The position numbers and the translations under genes are program-made. This document shows, piece after piece, positions 12,101 to 25,692 of a stretch of DNA of 64,000 nucleotides; position 1 is the stretch's first letter, and each line of letters opens with the position of its first letter. Origin of the DNA: Umbilicaria muhlenbergii (Eukaryota; Ascomycota; Lecanoromycetes; Umbilicariales; Umbilicariaceae); NCBI GenBank assembly GCA_000611775.1, contig KK106983.1, forward strand, positions 2,910,808 through 2,974,807, written 5' to 3'. The notes beneath the pieces are model-generated. The model made no database searches. It saw only the letters and a program-made list of their open reading frames with translations, and had not been told where the DNA came from.

Positions 12101-15100
12101 AAAGATAAATCTGAGCATGAGAAGCATATATGACAAGTATTAATTATATTACAACATCACAATCTTCACTTTAAGATCAGCAAATGCTCATTTAATACAA
12201 TGAAAGTGAACTTTCTAGAGTTTAAGATTAATACTGAAGGCATATATATGAATTTAAAAAGAATTCATGCTGTTGAAGAATAATTACTCTTAAAGAATAT
12301 TCATGAATTATAAGTTTTTTTAAGCTTTGTGAACTTCTTCTGAAGATTTATAAAGAATTATTTCTGCATAATAATGCTGCTGTTAAATCTCCTGAAAACA
12401 GGAAAAAATAAAAAGAAGATTAAAAATACATCACTCTCTTCTCTTCTTAATGAATTGTTATTAAAAGAAAGTGAAACAGCCTGACCTCATTATGAAGATT
12501 TAGTACAAAGTATTCAGCATGTAATCTGCAAGTCAGAGGAGAGTTATAATAAGAAAACATCATACCTGCTTCTTTTTCACTTTCAGAAGCTGCATTAAAA
12601 GCATTTAATGCTTTAAAGAAGACCTTCATGAGTGCTTCATTGCTACATTATTTTAATAAAAATAAACTCATGAAGGTTGAAACAGACACCTCTGAATTCA
12701 CAATTAATGAAATCTTGACACAACACTTCAAGGTCAATGATTAATTACATTGATTATCAGTTACTTATTACAGCAAGAAGCTGCTAAATACTGAGACTTG
12801 ATATGATACAGGCAAGCAAGAGCTTCTTGTTATTATAAAAGTCATGCATCATTGACAGCACTACTGTCAAAGTATTAAACATTAAATTGTTGTACTGACT
12901 GATCATGCAAACCTCATTTGATTCATGATTACTTTAAACCTCACATGAAGGCAGCTCAAATGAGCTGAAAAGCTTACTGAATATAACTTCAAAGTCACAT
13001 ATCAAGAAGGCAAGAAGAACTCTGCTGATGATTTATTAAAACAACCTGATTATACCTCATTTGATTCATGATTACTTTAAACCTCACATGAAGGCAGCTC
13101 AAATGAGCTGAAAAGCTTACTGAATATAACTTTAAAGTCACATATCAAGAAGGCAAGAAGAATTCTGCTGATGACTTATCAAGATAACCTGATTATGAAA
13201 TGCTGAAAACTGTCAGTACCTCAACTGCTGCTGAAATAATGTAACAGTCCTTTTATTTAGGAAGCAAAGATTATAAGTCAGTGCAGAAGAAATTATACAC
13301 ACTTGCTGCAATGATGCTGCAGTCAAGATGTTCAGTATGACAGAAGCTACAACAAAAGAATGTCATACTTATCATAATGAATAATATCAGTATAATGAAT
13401 ACTGAAGCTGACAGCATAATTAAAACATCAGCAGTTCATGATCTACATGCTTGAGAAGCAAGCCGTGATGAATATGTTAATACAATATATACTGAAGTTG
13501 ATGACATAATTGAAACATCAGCAGTCCGTGACCTACATACTTAAGAAGCAAGTCATGACAAATATGTTAATATGATGAATACTGAAGCTGATGATATAAC
13601 TGAAACATCAGCAGTTCATGACTTATATGCTCAAGAAGCAAGTCATGACTGAATAAAAAAACTTAAATATGCAAAACTTGAGCAGCACTTAATTAAGAAT
13701 AATGCAGCAAGCACTGTAATTATGAATGATGATGCAAATCATGTTTTTATTAATCTTTAAATTAAGGATAACACTTCTTCTGCTGACATTATTAAAGTGC
13801 TTCAACTCATATCTACTCACTCACCCTTAAGTGAGGAGATAACAGCTTATATAAGAATATTTATTAAATAACTTAAATATATAATTCATACTGAACAGTT
13901 GAAAGACGGTTTAATATGATGAATATAACAAGAATTAACTACCCCTCTTGAGGATAAAAACAACTTGACTGAGTCAGAAATAACAAATATGATGATAATA
14001 CTCTCTGATATAATGAAATGTTGAGAGGAAATTGAGGATGTCATATATTATAATAATAAAGTTTACATTTCACAGAACTCTGCCCTTCACAATGCAGTAA
14101 TTAATCAATTTCATGATGATGTCTTTGCAGGTCATTTCAAGAAGTCAAGAATTATAAAGTTGATGTGATGATCTTATGACTGACTTAATGCTATCAGAGA
14201 CATATGATGTTACTGTCATGATTATATTGAATGTCAAAAGGTGAAGTCAGCTCATCACAAATCATACAAGTTATTAAACTCATTATCAGTCTCAAAAGTG
14301 TCATGACATATAATGATAATGAACTTTATTACAGACCTGTCACTGAGCAGCACATATGAAAGTATGATATGAGATTTAATCCTCATCATAATTAATAAAT
14401 TGATCAAAATAGCTCATTATATTTTTATACAAAAGACAATGTCAGTTGTTGACTTTATTGAAGTGTTTGTTTAGGACATTATTAAGCATCATGATGTGTC
14501 AAAAGTTTTAATCACAGACAAAGATAAGCTTTTTATGTCAGAGCAATAAATCAGCTTCTACTTTCACATGCAGTGTCATTATAACATGTTGATGACTTTT
14601 CACCTGCAAACTGACAGTTAAACAAAGAGGCAGAATCAGTCTCTGAAGATGTATTTACACATATTCATTAATAAGCAGTAAGAGGACTGAGTGAAGCTTT
14701 TACTCTGCATGAAGTTTTTATATAACAACTTTATACATGCTGCTACAGGAAAGAGCCTCTTTCAGCTTAACTTAAAATGAGACTCTCAGATGAGCTTAAG
14801 TAAGCTGTTTATACAGCACTCAAATGAACAAATAAGACTTTATGCAGACACACAGCAGCTTCAAGATCAAATTACAACAACTTAAAAGCAGTCATGACAA
14901 GTTAATAAAATGTATGCAAACTATTATAATCAGCACTGAACAGAGATAACATTCAAAGAAGGTAATTTAATACTGATTAATGAAAAAAATGTATCAATAA
15001 ACAAGCAGATGAAGAAACTGCATTAAAAAAAACTCAACTCATTCAAGATATGACATGTGATAAGTTAATCATCATATGAACTTGACCTCTCAGAGGATTA

Positions 15101-15430
15101 AAACATTTATAATATATTCAACATCACTTTATTAAAGTCATTTTGAAGCACATGTCATGTGATTTCTGCATTGACAGGAAAAGACCTACTACTTAATTAA
15201 GATGATGAGTGAGAAGTTGAGACAATTGTTGATAACTGCATTCATGACAGCAGGCTTCAATACCTCATTAAATGAAAGCTGACAGATCAAGTATGAGATG
15301 ACACATAAAAATCAACACATTTCATTCATAATGTAAAGATTAAAATGCAGAAATTTCATGCTGAGAACTTTAACAAGCTGAAATTCAGATAAGCTGTATG
15401 ATGTGAATGTAACTGAAGATCATTTTATTT
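9176..15430 (+). mobile_element. Ty3/Gypsy chromovirus fossil (Gypsy-1)
   Basis: Plus-strand Gypsy remnant with domain order gag-like (about 9880-10440), protease area (about 10900-11400), RT (about 11500-12130), RNase H (about 12600-13020), integrase zinc-binding and core (about 13900-14900) and chromodomain (about 15180-15360). The RT lead-in LPEYHEYTDIF is typical of fungal chromoviruses. A 105-bp duplication (about 12910-13015 repeated at about 13055-13160) and a threefold repeat with period about 115 bp (13390-13650) lie between RNase H and integrase. LTRs could not be fixed; AT-rich stretches at 9176-9480 and 15840-16060 share TATGACAT-like words but do not align convincingly. Heavily decayed. 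Confidence 0.7.
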
Positions 15431-16804
15431 ATATGAAAACTTTATCAACTTTATTCAGCTTGATCTTTTATAATAAAAATGTAGCTGTACTTTATAACAA
15501 AATTATAACAGGAGTTATGACAGTTATGTTACTTCTTATAAGAAACACTACAAGTCATATGTGCATGATATAAATGTTAAAATGAGAAAATAATTTCATT
15601 ATTAATTATTACTTCACTGTCTCATTCTCTTCTTCACTGTTTAATGAAGCCTTTGACCTCATCTTTTTAATGTGATGTTGTTCACAGAGTTCAATATACT
15701 TCTGATGATGATGAAATTGATGAGTGTTAAGGACATGAAGAACATGAGCAGTGTTTTTTAATAAAATAATAAAAGCCTGAATGAGCTCTTTAAAATTACT
15801 GAATTGACACATTTTAACTTTAAGAGAGTCAAGAAACTCATGTTAAGAAGCAGCTGTGAAAAGCATAAAAAGTGTTAATAATGATTAATAAAAGATGACA
15901 GCATGAGGATTTGATGATCAGTTGTTAAATGTTATAATTAATTAACAATGCAAAAGTACAACATAAAGTATGACAAATGTACAACATAAAGTATGACAAA
16001 AGTATGACATAAAGTATGACAATTAATATGACACTTTTTCATACTGAACAAAATAAAAGAGAATTAAGGAAAATAAACTTATGATGTGCTGTCACTCCTC
16101 TGATCATCATAAACATGTACATGCAGGACAACAACATCAGAGCTTTCAGAAATTAAGACAGTGATGATCAGAGACTTCATCATGCATTGATCATGAAAGT
16201 TGCAGAGTGACATGTAATAAATGCAGGCTGAATTAACTTAAGACATGAAGCACTGATTAACCTCAGCTCTTTTACAAGAGTCACAGTGAGTAATATTTAA
16301 TAATGTGTGACTGAGGTTCTTTTAAATTACACACTCATGATGATGAGCCTGCTGCACATGAACTGGCAGTGAGGTATCATCATAACATCATATAAAATGA
16401 TACTCTCTGTCAGAGATGTCATTTAAAGATAAACATTAAGTTTTTTTTAAATATTAAATAAATTATTTCTTCTTTCTGCTTTCTCATCTCTTTCTGAAGA
16501 TGTCAATCATCATGAGCTCACTTATTAATGATGATGCCTCAAAGCTTTTTTCATCACATTAAGCATGAAGACTGACAGGCTTATCTGATGAAGACAAATC
16601 TTCATAAAGTGACTGTTGAGATAAAAGTCTCAGTTCAGAATCATGAAACAGAATGAGATAAAATGAGACATGAAATTAAATAATAATTTTATTTTTTAAA
16701 ATTGAAATAAAAGTTCTGTCTCATTCTGTTTTGTAATTTCAGCAGAATCCTGATCATGTAACTTCTTATATATGACTGTCAGTGGTTTTGAGACACAGGA
16801 AAAG
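15431..16804. other. AT-rich stretch without a recognisable gene
   Basis: Follows the chromodomain and may contain the 3' end of Gypsy-1. It holds a 67-codon minus-strand open frame (15609-15812), rich in His/Lys/Glu (EENETVK end), without a family I recognise. It also holds about three imperfect 21-bp direct repeats built on GTACAACATAAAGTATGACA (15955-16030). Nothing else supported. Confidence 0.4.
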
Positions 16805-17048
16805 GAAAAATGACTTTCAAAATCACTTCAATGATAGCCTCAATGACAGCTTCAAAAAACAGCTTTTAAAACAACTTCAACAACAACCTCAAAAAACAGC
16901 TTTTAAAACAACTTCAACAACAGCCTTAAAAAATGACTTTTAAAACAACTTTAATGACAGTCTTGAAAAATGACTTTCAAAATGACTTCAACAACAGCCT
17001 TAAAAAACAGTTTTCAAAACAGCTTCAATGATGATCATGAAAAATGAT
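16805..17048. repeat. Orphan minisatellite related to the TM array
   Basis: Tandem compound units of about 37-41 bp made of AACAGCTTTTAAAACAACTT and CAACAACAGCCT words, the same vocabulary as the arrays inside TM copies. No TM inverted-repeat ends flank it. It may be a relic of a TM copy that lost its ends, or an independent array. Confidence 0.6.
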
Positions 17049-17275
17049 GTAACAGGTGATGTCATAATGACTGAAGTAATACTGTCATTTATTAAACTGT
17101 TCAGAGTAACTGTCTGAACATAAATCAAACAATTATAAACAGAATTAAAAAATAAAATTAATAGATTACTTTTAATACATGAGTTGAGCATGAGCTCTTA
17201 ATTATGAATCTATCTGTGATTATATAAACTCTAGAAGACTCATGTGATTGAGGTGATTATAATGATTGAATTCTT

Positions 17276-17355
17276 AATCACTTCAAACAGCTCAATCACC
17301 TTGATTGAAGTGATCAAGATGTTTGAGCTCTCATTGACCTTGATCACTTCAATCA
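17276..17355. repeat. Palindrome cluster
   Basis: TGATTGAAGTGATCAAG (17302-17318) and its exact reverse complement (17339-17355) flank a 20-base spacer that contains the palindrome GAGCTC. A related word AATCACTTCAA lies just upstream (17277-17287), so two alternative stems are possible. Function unknown. Confidence 0.6.
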
Positions 17356-17543
17356 GTATCAGCTGTTCACTGCAAGCATGTGTGAGCATTCAGTGTACAA
17401 AACTCATCAGGTGCTAGTTCAGCATAAGAAAAGTTATACTTAACAACAACATGATCTTATGAAGGTAACTTTCATTAGTGAATCAACCTCATAAAAGAGC
17501 TCAGTTAATGAACATCACTTCTGACACTTCATAAAAGTGATCA

Positions 17544-18660
17544 CATCTGCAATTTGACAGCCTGCTCAAAAATAAGATTTTAGTTAATAATACTTTATGT
17601 GCTCAGAGCACTCTCTGAGCAGTAAATGAGCTCATACAAATTTTACACTTTAAATAACTATTATACCTTCATGAATAATAAGAAACTTTTTATTGAAAAG
17701 TTTTAAATCTCTTTATTCTGTACACTTTACAAACTAAAAATTTCTTTATAAGTTTTAATTTACAATAGTTATGAATTAAAAAACTTTTAACTAATTATAA
17801 ATATATTAGCATATTGAATAACTATTGCGCTTTTATACTTATAATATAACTTTCAGTTTATAAGTTGTAGAGAATAAGCTGTTTAAGAGTTTTCTTATAC
17901 AAACTTTCTTTTTATGTGTTGTTGTTGTTGAGTTATTCAAAAAGTCATTAAAAGTCTGTTTATTAATGTTGTAATTTTCGTCACTGAAAGTTTGAAATCA
18001 ATGTAACTTTTAACAACAACAGTTATAAAAAAACTTTAAATTATAAAACTGTTTAATAGCTTCTTCTACAACTTATAAACTGAAAGTTATATCATAAGTA
18101 TAAAAGCGCAACAGTTATTTAAAGTATGTGACTTTTTTTAAAAGATTTCTCGCTATTGAAAACTTGAATTAAATATAACTTAACAACAACAGCAGTTATA
18201 AAGAAACTTTTAATTTAACATTAATAAAAAATACTATTCTTTATAACTTATGCATTGAAAGTTTCTTCATATCTGTTGAGATGCAAAAGTTATTAAAGTG
18301 TGTAAATTTTCAAGTGATGAAAATCTTGAAGTTCTTTAAATATTCAGAACTCAACACTTATACAGTGCTTTCAGACTCAACAAATCATGATTTTTTATTG
18401 CAGAAAAGTGAATTTTAGCAAAAGTTTACTTATTATAAGTTTTACTGTTATTATAACACTGTGTGTGTACTTGTTTAAACAATTGTTTTAATAATTGTTT
18501 TTTTATCACAAAATTTTGATGTTCTGCTCAAGATTTAAGGTTAAGCTCAAAGTGCTCAGAGGGTGCTAAGAGCAGCTGTTAACTGAGACATGAGATCAAA
18601 AGCTCAGAGCACTCAAAGTGCTAAAAATTAACTCAGAGTTAACTTGTTAAATTGCTGATG
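17544..18660. mobile_element. FB element copy 1: 1.1-kb non-autonomous inverted-repeat element
   Basis: Aligns end to end with 34067-35187. Termini are CATCTGCAATTTGACA and, read inward from the other end, CATCAGCAATTTAACA, i.e. imperfect terminal inverted repeats of about 16 bp. Inside are inverted arms of about 70 bp (about 17817-17886 and 18049-18124, with GCGCTTTTATACTTAT and its complement) and two direct copies of an AACAACAACAG/GTTATAAA block (about 18000-18040 and 18165-18220). No coding capacity. It lies just before the protease area of Gypsy-2. This copy has fewer CpG and more TpG/CpA than its sister, so it is the more mutated one. Class is uncertain: foldback-like or MITE. Confidence 0.75.
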
Positions 18661-21331
18661 ATCTGAAACCTGTTCCTCTTTTCAAGCTCAAGAAGATACA
18701 TGACTTTGATGATGAGTTCTTTAAGCTTAAAATAATTCACGTCATCTACTCAGGTCTGCTTGTGAAGGAGAAGTATAAAGAGATTATCATTCTTATGTTA
18801 ATAATTAACTTGAGGCAGCATGACATTATCTTGAGGAAGTCATGAATGAACTGAAATTAATTAATGTTAAATATGAAAGATGACTTCATCATCTTCTTGA
18901 ATAAACTCAAACAATTGAGATCATCATTAACAGAAGTTTCAGCTCCTTCACAGAATAATTCATCTTTTTATCAACATCTTTTCACTTCATCTTCTCTTCT
19001 TTAAACACTTCTTTAAACACCTCTTCAAACTGTTCATACAATATTTAAAATCCTGCTTCAACTTTTCTTGATTACTGATGATAACATGTTCTCTGTCTGC
19101 AGTGTGAGAGCAGCTTCATATGCAGTGTTAATTCATTAAGAGAAGGTACACATATTCATCATGTTAATGAAGAACATAAATAAACAACTAACATTAAATT
19201 GAGAGTGTTGTTCAGAGGAAATAAATCTTAAAGTGAATGTCTTTGAACATTTTAAGAAGATTCATCAACAGTTTTCTGCTGAATATCATGAGTACCTTGA
19301 TGTCTTTGACTGCTCTCAGGTCAGCAAGCTCTCACCTTAAAATTAAACTTATCATATGTCACTCTACAAGCTTCAGAAGGTTAAGAAATATCTTAATGAA
19401 AATCTCTTTAAAAACTTCATTATCTTCAGTAAAGCAGTCTACTCCTCTTCAGTGTTGTTCGCTTAAAAGGTTAATGAAGACCTCAGGTTTTATGTGAATT
19501 ATCAGAAGCTTAATGCTCTCACAAAATAAAACTGATCTTTTTCATTAATAAGAGAGGTTATTGAAAAGATTTTAAAATGCAAACATCTTATTAAGCTCAA
19601 CATTATCACCACCTTCAATAAGTTATATATGCATTCAGATAGTGAGGATTTTATGATCTTTATTACAGCTCTGAGCTTTTACACATATAAAGTGTTATCA
19701 TTTGAACTGATCAACAGGCTGAGCACTTTTCAGTAATACATTAATGACATTTTATAAGATTTTCTTAATGACTTCTGTTAAGCATACTTGAACAATATCT
19801 TGATCTATAGCAAGATTAAAAAGGAGCATTAAATTCATATTAAAAAAAGTTTTAAATGTCTTCATGAAACTGACTTACAAGTTGATATTAAGAAATGTAA
19901 ATTTAATGTCTCTGAGACAGTCTTCCTGAGTGTCATTGTCTCAGGAGAAGGACTTTGTATGAACTTTTAAAAAATAAAAGCAGTCATAAACTGAGTTAAG
20001 TTAATCAACCTCAAAGAGATTCAGGACTTCATTGACTTTGTTAATTTTTACTGTTGATTCATATCAAACTTCTTTAAAATCATCAAACCTCTCATTGCTC
20101 TTATTAAGAAAGAAGTTTCATTCACATGAATTAATGACTGCACAAAGGCTTTCAAAAGCCTCAAACAGGTCATGACAGAAGTCTCAGTATTAAGACATTT
20201 CAACTTTAACTGTCAAGTCATACTAAAGACAGATGCTTTCAACTTTATGATAAATAAAATCCTCTCTCAATATGATGATGAAGAAGTTCTTCACTCAGTG
20301 ATCTTCTACAACAAGAGCATGATCTCAGCAGAGTGCAATTATCACATTTATGATAAAAAACTTCTGATCATTATTCATTATTTCAAACACTGATGTCCTG
20401 AACTCAAACACACTGACTTACTCATACAAGTTTTCACTGATCATCAAGCTTTGAAGATCTTTATGAAAAACAAGAAGCTGACATGTCAACAAGCCTGTTA
20501 TTTAAACACACTTTTAAGGTTCAACTTTTAAGTTATCTTCTGATCTGACAAGATGAATGACAAGGCTGATGCTCTTACATGAATACTCAACATCAAGGAG
20601 AAGAATCATGCTTATTAATTCATTCTTACCTCAGATCATGTAGAAATAAGTGTGAGAGAAGTGAAAGAAAATCTTATTAAACAGGTATTCACTGTTACTC
20701 AGGAACAAGTTAATCAGAATGTTAAATAAGATCTTTAAATTAATAAGAACTTTCACTTTTCAGTGACTTCACTCTCACCTTTTTACCTTAATAAAGGCCT
20801 TCATCCTCACATTATTATCTATGAATTCACACGTGAGCAACTTCAGTCAGTGAAGGTGAAGAACATAACAACTCACATGCAAGAAATTCTGAATTTTGAT
20901 AAACAGCAGTTGAAAAAGAGCAAGGAATTTACAAAAGTGCAAGCAGATAAACATCAAAAGAGTGTCAACATGAAGAACATGATATGACTGTCAGGCTGTA
21001 ATATTAAGATCACATGATCAGACTGTGATTTGAAAGACAAGCAGCAGAGATCACTTCACATCAATTAACACATGAGAACATCATATCATTTGAAATTACA
21101 TGTTATCATGAGGATTCACAATCAAACATCTCCTTCAGCATCAATCATCATCAATGACAAGAAACACTGAGAGGTAGATAATACCTCAATAAGTCACATT
21201 AAATTTAAACTGTTCAGGAATCATTCAGAGTGACTGTTTGAACTGTTCAAAGCAGCTGAGCAAGAATGTCACATTTTGATGTTATTTTTACAGCAGTATC
21301 ATAAATGATACTTTTTTAGAAAGGGAGGTAA
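18661..21331 (+). mobile_element. Ty3/Gypsy fossil without integrase core (Gypsy-2)
   Basis: Plus-strand remnant. Protease area 18661-18850; RT about 19250-19850 (AYLNNILIYSKIKKEH); RNase H about 20040-20570, with a clear segment at 20172-20393 (SAECNYHIYDKKLLIIIH). The frame then passes at about 20760-20985 into the segment usually found C-terminal to the integrase core (PFYLNKGLHPH), so most of the integrase is absent. A purine tract (AAAGGGAGG, 21320-21328) precedes an LTR start at 21332. Gag is not seen; FB copy 1 lies directly upstream. Broken, with many breaks and an internal deletion. Confidence 0.7.
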
Positions 21332-21502
21332 TGTTAAAAGCATGATAAGATTAAATAACTTACATTAACTTCTGATTGAGTTTAGCGTGTTCAGTTAATT
21401 CTGCAACACTCACATATGTAGTTTTGCTCATCATTTAATGACTCTTTAAAATTAATCTCTTGATCATCATATCTGCATGATGAGCTCTGCATGATCCTGA
21501 TA
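21332..21502 (+). repeat. Probable 3' LTR start of Gypsy-2
   Basis: Begins TGTTAAAAGCATGA directly after the purine tract. Sequence from 21503 on belongs to the neighbouring minus-strand Gypsy, so the LTR end is unclear and may be cut off. No matching 5' copy was found. Confidence 0.45.
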
Positions 21503-24300
21503 TGTTGTAATATTAACATGTTAATCAGTTAGTTCTTTAGTTCATTAAAGGCTTGAAGACACTGTTTAATTTATATATTAAAAAGTATGTTCTTGCCTGT
21601 CAGTCTGATTAAGAGCTTTGTGATTTTGAAATATTTCTTTATGAATTGTCAGTAAAAGTTACAAAACTTAAGAATATCTGCAGCTGTTTTAAGTTAATTG
21701 ATACCTCTTAAGTCTTAATGACTGTGATTTTTTCAGGATTCACTTGAATGTCATGACATCTTATAATCAGTTTTAAGTATTGAGTTTTAATCTTGTGAAA
21801 TTCACACTTCTTGATTTCAGTTTATAAGTTTGTCTTTCTCAGTCATTCTAGAACAGTTCAGACATGAGTTTAATGTTCAGATAAAAACTTTAAATAAATG
21901 AGGATATCATTTAAATATGTTGTACAACATGTATTCAATAAATCAAATAATACATCATTAATGAAGTGCTGAAAGGTGACTGATTCATTAATAAGTCTGA
22001 AAGGCAAGATCTTATATTTATAAAAATCATGCTTTATTTGAAAGATTGTCAGGTCTTCAGATTCAAAATTCATTTATATATGATGAAATGCCTGTTATAT
22101 ATTAATCTTGATGAAGTATTTTGTTTTTAAAATCTGAGTCAGGATTTTCTTAATTAAAGATAATGAGTATCAGTCTTTCTTCATAATTGAATTCAGCTTT
22201 CAGTAGTTGATGCATAATCATAAAGACCTGTCTTTTTTTCATATAAACAAAATCAATGAAGTTACTGATGATTAACTGACTTCAATGAAATTTTTTTATA
22301 AGTTGTTTTTTATGTAGTTCTTCACTGCTATCAGTTCCTCATGTGACATATTATAAAAGAGTATATATTTAAGCTTTTACTCACCTTTTAAGATGATCTT
22401 GTGATCATAAAGTTAATGTGAAGGGAGTTCATTTGCAGTCTTTTTAAAAAAGACATTAATCAAGTCATGATATTCAGAAGAGAGAATCACCTTGATATTT
22501 AATTCATTTAATTTTAATTCAGAGTTCAATGCTTCCTCAATTTGTTAAATAAAGATAATAAAGATTTTATTACCTTTTTTCATATTTAATGTGAACAGTG
22601 CTGCATCAATCATCTTGATATTAACTGCATGTGAGGGGTTATTATCTTTTGATGCAGAGACTGATTCAGAATCTGCTTTTGTAATGAATTTCTTCAAGAT
22701 CTGATAAGTTTTCAGCAGTTCAAATTCAATTGTTCAATTCATTCATTCATTCAATGTTCAGTCCTTCAGTTCAGTTCATTCAATTAAATTAATTTATTTA
22801 TTCATTCAGTTCTTCAGTTCAGTTCATTCATTCATTCAGTTGTTCAGTTGTTTAATTTGTTTATTCAGTGAGAAAACCACTACTTAGTTTGCAGAGTTAA
22901 TTAAAATTCAGATGTGATTCATTCAAGAGAGTCTCAGTATAATGTTAAAATCTTTCATGTCTACAATCATCATGAGAGTGAGTCACTGAGAATGATCACA
23001 AATCTTTATAATTAAATAAATTACATGTGTAACTCATCTCACTGTCTTCTTCTGAAAATCATGTAAAGTTCAGAGCTTTGACAATGATACTGTCTTAATT
23101 TTAAATCATTCAATCAGAGTCTTTGCCAGGTTAACATTAATGAATGCATATTCAATTGATTCAATATTAAGTAGAGCTTTGACTTGTAACTTGACTTCAT
23201 TTAAAGTGAGCTTGCAATTCACTTTGAATGATGTTCAAGTGAACAGAATGTCTTCACTGATCATTAATACTGATATTATAAGAGAATTATCATCATTCTT
23301 TATCATGACTTTAATAGAGAAACGCCTTTTCCTGAGTTTAATTTAAAATCAGAATTGAAATTAAATATGATTTATTATATACATCTTGATGCTGAAGTCT
23401 CTTTCTTTTTATTTTTATTGAAACAGTTTAAGGTGAGGTGTTCTTGTTTATTATATTTAAAACATTATTCATTCTTCATCTGTTGTTCTTTGACAGCGTC
23501 TGAGTGTGATGTTCAGTTCAGTGTTCAGGGACTTGACTCAGTGATCATTCAAGTAGTTAATTTTAAGATCTTAATAAAACATTCAGTCCTTGTATGAGTT
23601 TAACTTGTGAAGAGGGGTGTTTAATTCAGTTAAAATCTGCTGATCTTCTTTGCATCAAGCAGTCATAAGGTTTAATCAATTCACTGACAGTGCTTAATGA
23701 GTTCATAAAGGTTTTCAAGTCTGTCATCATTAATGTTTAACTGTTGTTGAATTCTGTTGTTAACTTAGTTCAGAAGTTCTCCTATTCAGTATAAATTAAA
23801 AAACTCATTCAGTTCAGTAACATATCACTGAAAATCAGCTCAGAAGAATGAGAAGTCTTTGAATTCTTAATAAAGTTTACAGAATTCATTAATGATGATA
23901 TGTTTTCAATCTGAGTCTTCATAGATCTGTGTCAAATGTTTTAATAATTCAGTAACATTTAAATAAGCTGTTCAGGATGCTGAATTTATTTAAAGTCTTA
24001 TGTGTTTAACAGGATCACCTTCAACTCTTGTTTTCATGTATGTTATTTTCATCTGTTCAGTGAGGTATTATTCATTCATTGTTAATAAGTAGTTTCTGAT
24101 CTTCACTACTCATTCATCATATTTTGAACAGTCACTGAAGAACATTAATGAATTAAGAAGTTTTAATAATCTTGATGATCTTTCAACTGTGAGTTGAGGA
24201 AAATCAGGTCAGGAGGTGTTTATAAAAATGATTATAATTCTTTATTCAAGATATGTTATCACATCAGCTTGTTTAATAACTTTCTTCTTCAATTCCTTTA

Positions 24301-25240
24301 TGCTGCATCATGAGTTGAGTTTGGGTTGGGTTTTGACTATTGTAACTCAACTCAGACTTAGTTGGGTTTTTTTTAAGTTGAGTCACACTGAGTTGAGTTT
24401 TTTTGAGTTTGAGTTGAGTTTTCACTGAGTAACTCAGTTCAAGTTCATGTATATGACTCATTCAAACAGCTTTCAAAACAGCTTTTAAAACAGCTTTGAT
24501 GAGGGTCTTGAAAAACAGCCTTTTAAAACAGCCTTGAAAAATGACCTTGAAAAACAGCTTTCAAAACAGCTTCAATGACAGCCTCAAACAACAGCTTTTA
24601 AAACAACTTTCAAAACAGCTTTGAGGACAGCCTTGAAAAACAGTCTTAAAAAACAGCCTCAAACAACTGCTTTTAAAACATCTTTCAAAACAGCCTCAGA
24701 AAACAGCTTTCAAAGTGACTTTCAAAACAACTTTCAAAATGACTTCAACAACAGCCTTAAAAAACAGCTTTCAAAGTGACTTTCAAAACAACTTTCAAAA
24801 TGACTTCAACAACAGCCTTAAAAAACAGCTTTCAAAGTGACTTTCAAAACAACTTTCAAAATGACTTCAACAACAGCCTTAAAAAACAGCTTTCAAAGTG
24901 ACTTTCAAAACAACTTTCAAAATGACTTCAACAACAGCCTTAAAAAACAGCTTTCAAAGTGACTTTCAAAACAGCTTTCAAAATGACTTTGATGACAGCC
25001 TTGAAAAATGACCTTGAAAACAACTTAAGAAGACACCTTTTGAACTGACTTTCTTAATTATCATAAAGACTATTATAACTATTTGTATGTATTAAGTTAA
25101 CTCAGAATTTTCTGAGTTTAAGTTAAATGAGTTGAGTTTTTTCTGAGTTGAGTTTTGACATGTATAACTCACCTCAAAACTCAACTTAAACTCAACTTAA
25201 ACTCAAACTCACTGAGTAAAACTTAACTCATGATGCAGTG
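24301..25240 (+). mobile_element. TM element copy D, complete
   Basis: Starts TGCTGCATCATGAGTTGAG, ends AACTCATGATGCAGTG, and is flanked by TA at 24299-24300 and 25241-25242. Left-end domain about 24301-24470, minisatellite about 24470-25020, right-end domain about 25020-25240. Four near-identical 61-bp units occupy 24701-24944. The end domains carry many GAGTTGAGTTT repeats. No open frame of note. It is inserted in the gag region of Gypsy-3. Confidence 0.85.
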
Positions 25241-25692
25241 TAAATTTCTTGTTCTTATTCTTCATTTTTTCATAGTCTGCTTGAAGTTCTTCATGTGCTT
25301 TTATAATGATGTTGATTTCATTCAGGGACTGCTCATGATTGATGATTAATTATCAGAGAGTAATCATTGCTTCAAAGGAATGTTTTTATAAGAGATTAAT
25401 TAAAGTCTCTGCAGTCAAAGTAATCAAGATCTGATTAATCAGGTTTTTGTTTAAAATGAGTTATTTATCATTTGCAGAAGTCAACAAAGACTCTTTAATT
25501 CATGAGTAAACTTCACTACTAATTTCTCTGATCATCATGATTAATTTTTAAGTTTTTGTACCTGATTTTAATTTTGATTTTAATTTTAATTCTGATTCTG
25601 ATTCTGATTCTGATTCTGATTCAATTTCAATCTGATTCAGAATTCATTCAGGATGCCTTATGACAGAAGATAAAGAAAAAAAACTAAAATAA

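Noticed and set aside
22735-22865. TTCA-rich tract considered as a separate microsatellite locus
   Set aside because: A matching tract is at about 37070-37180 in the sister Gypsy, so it belongs to the element family.
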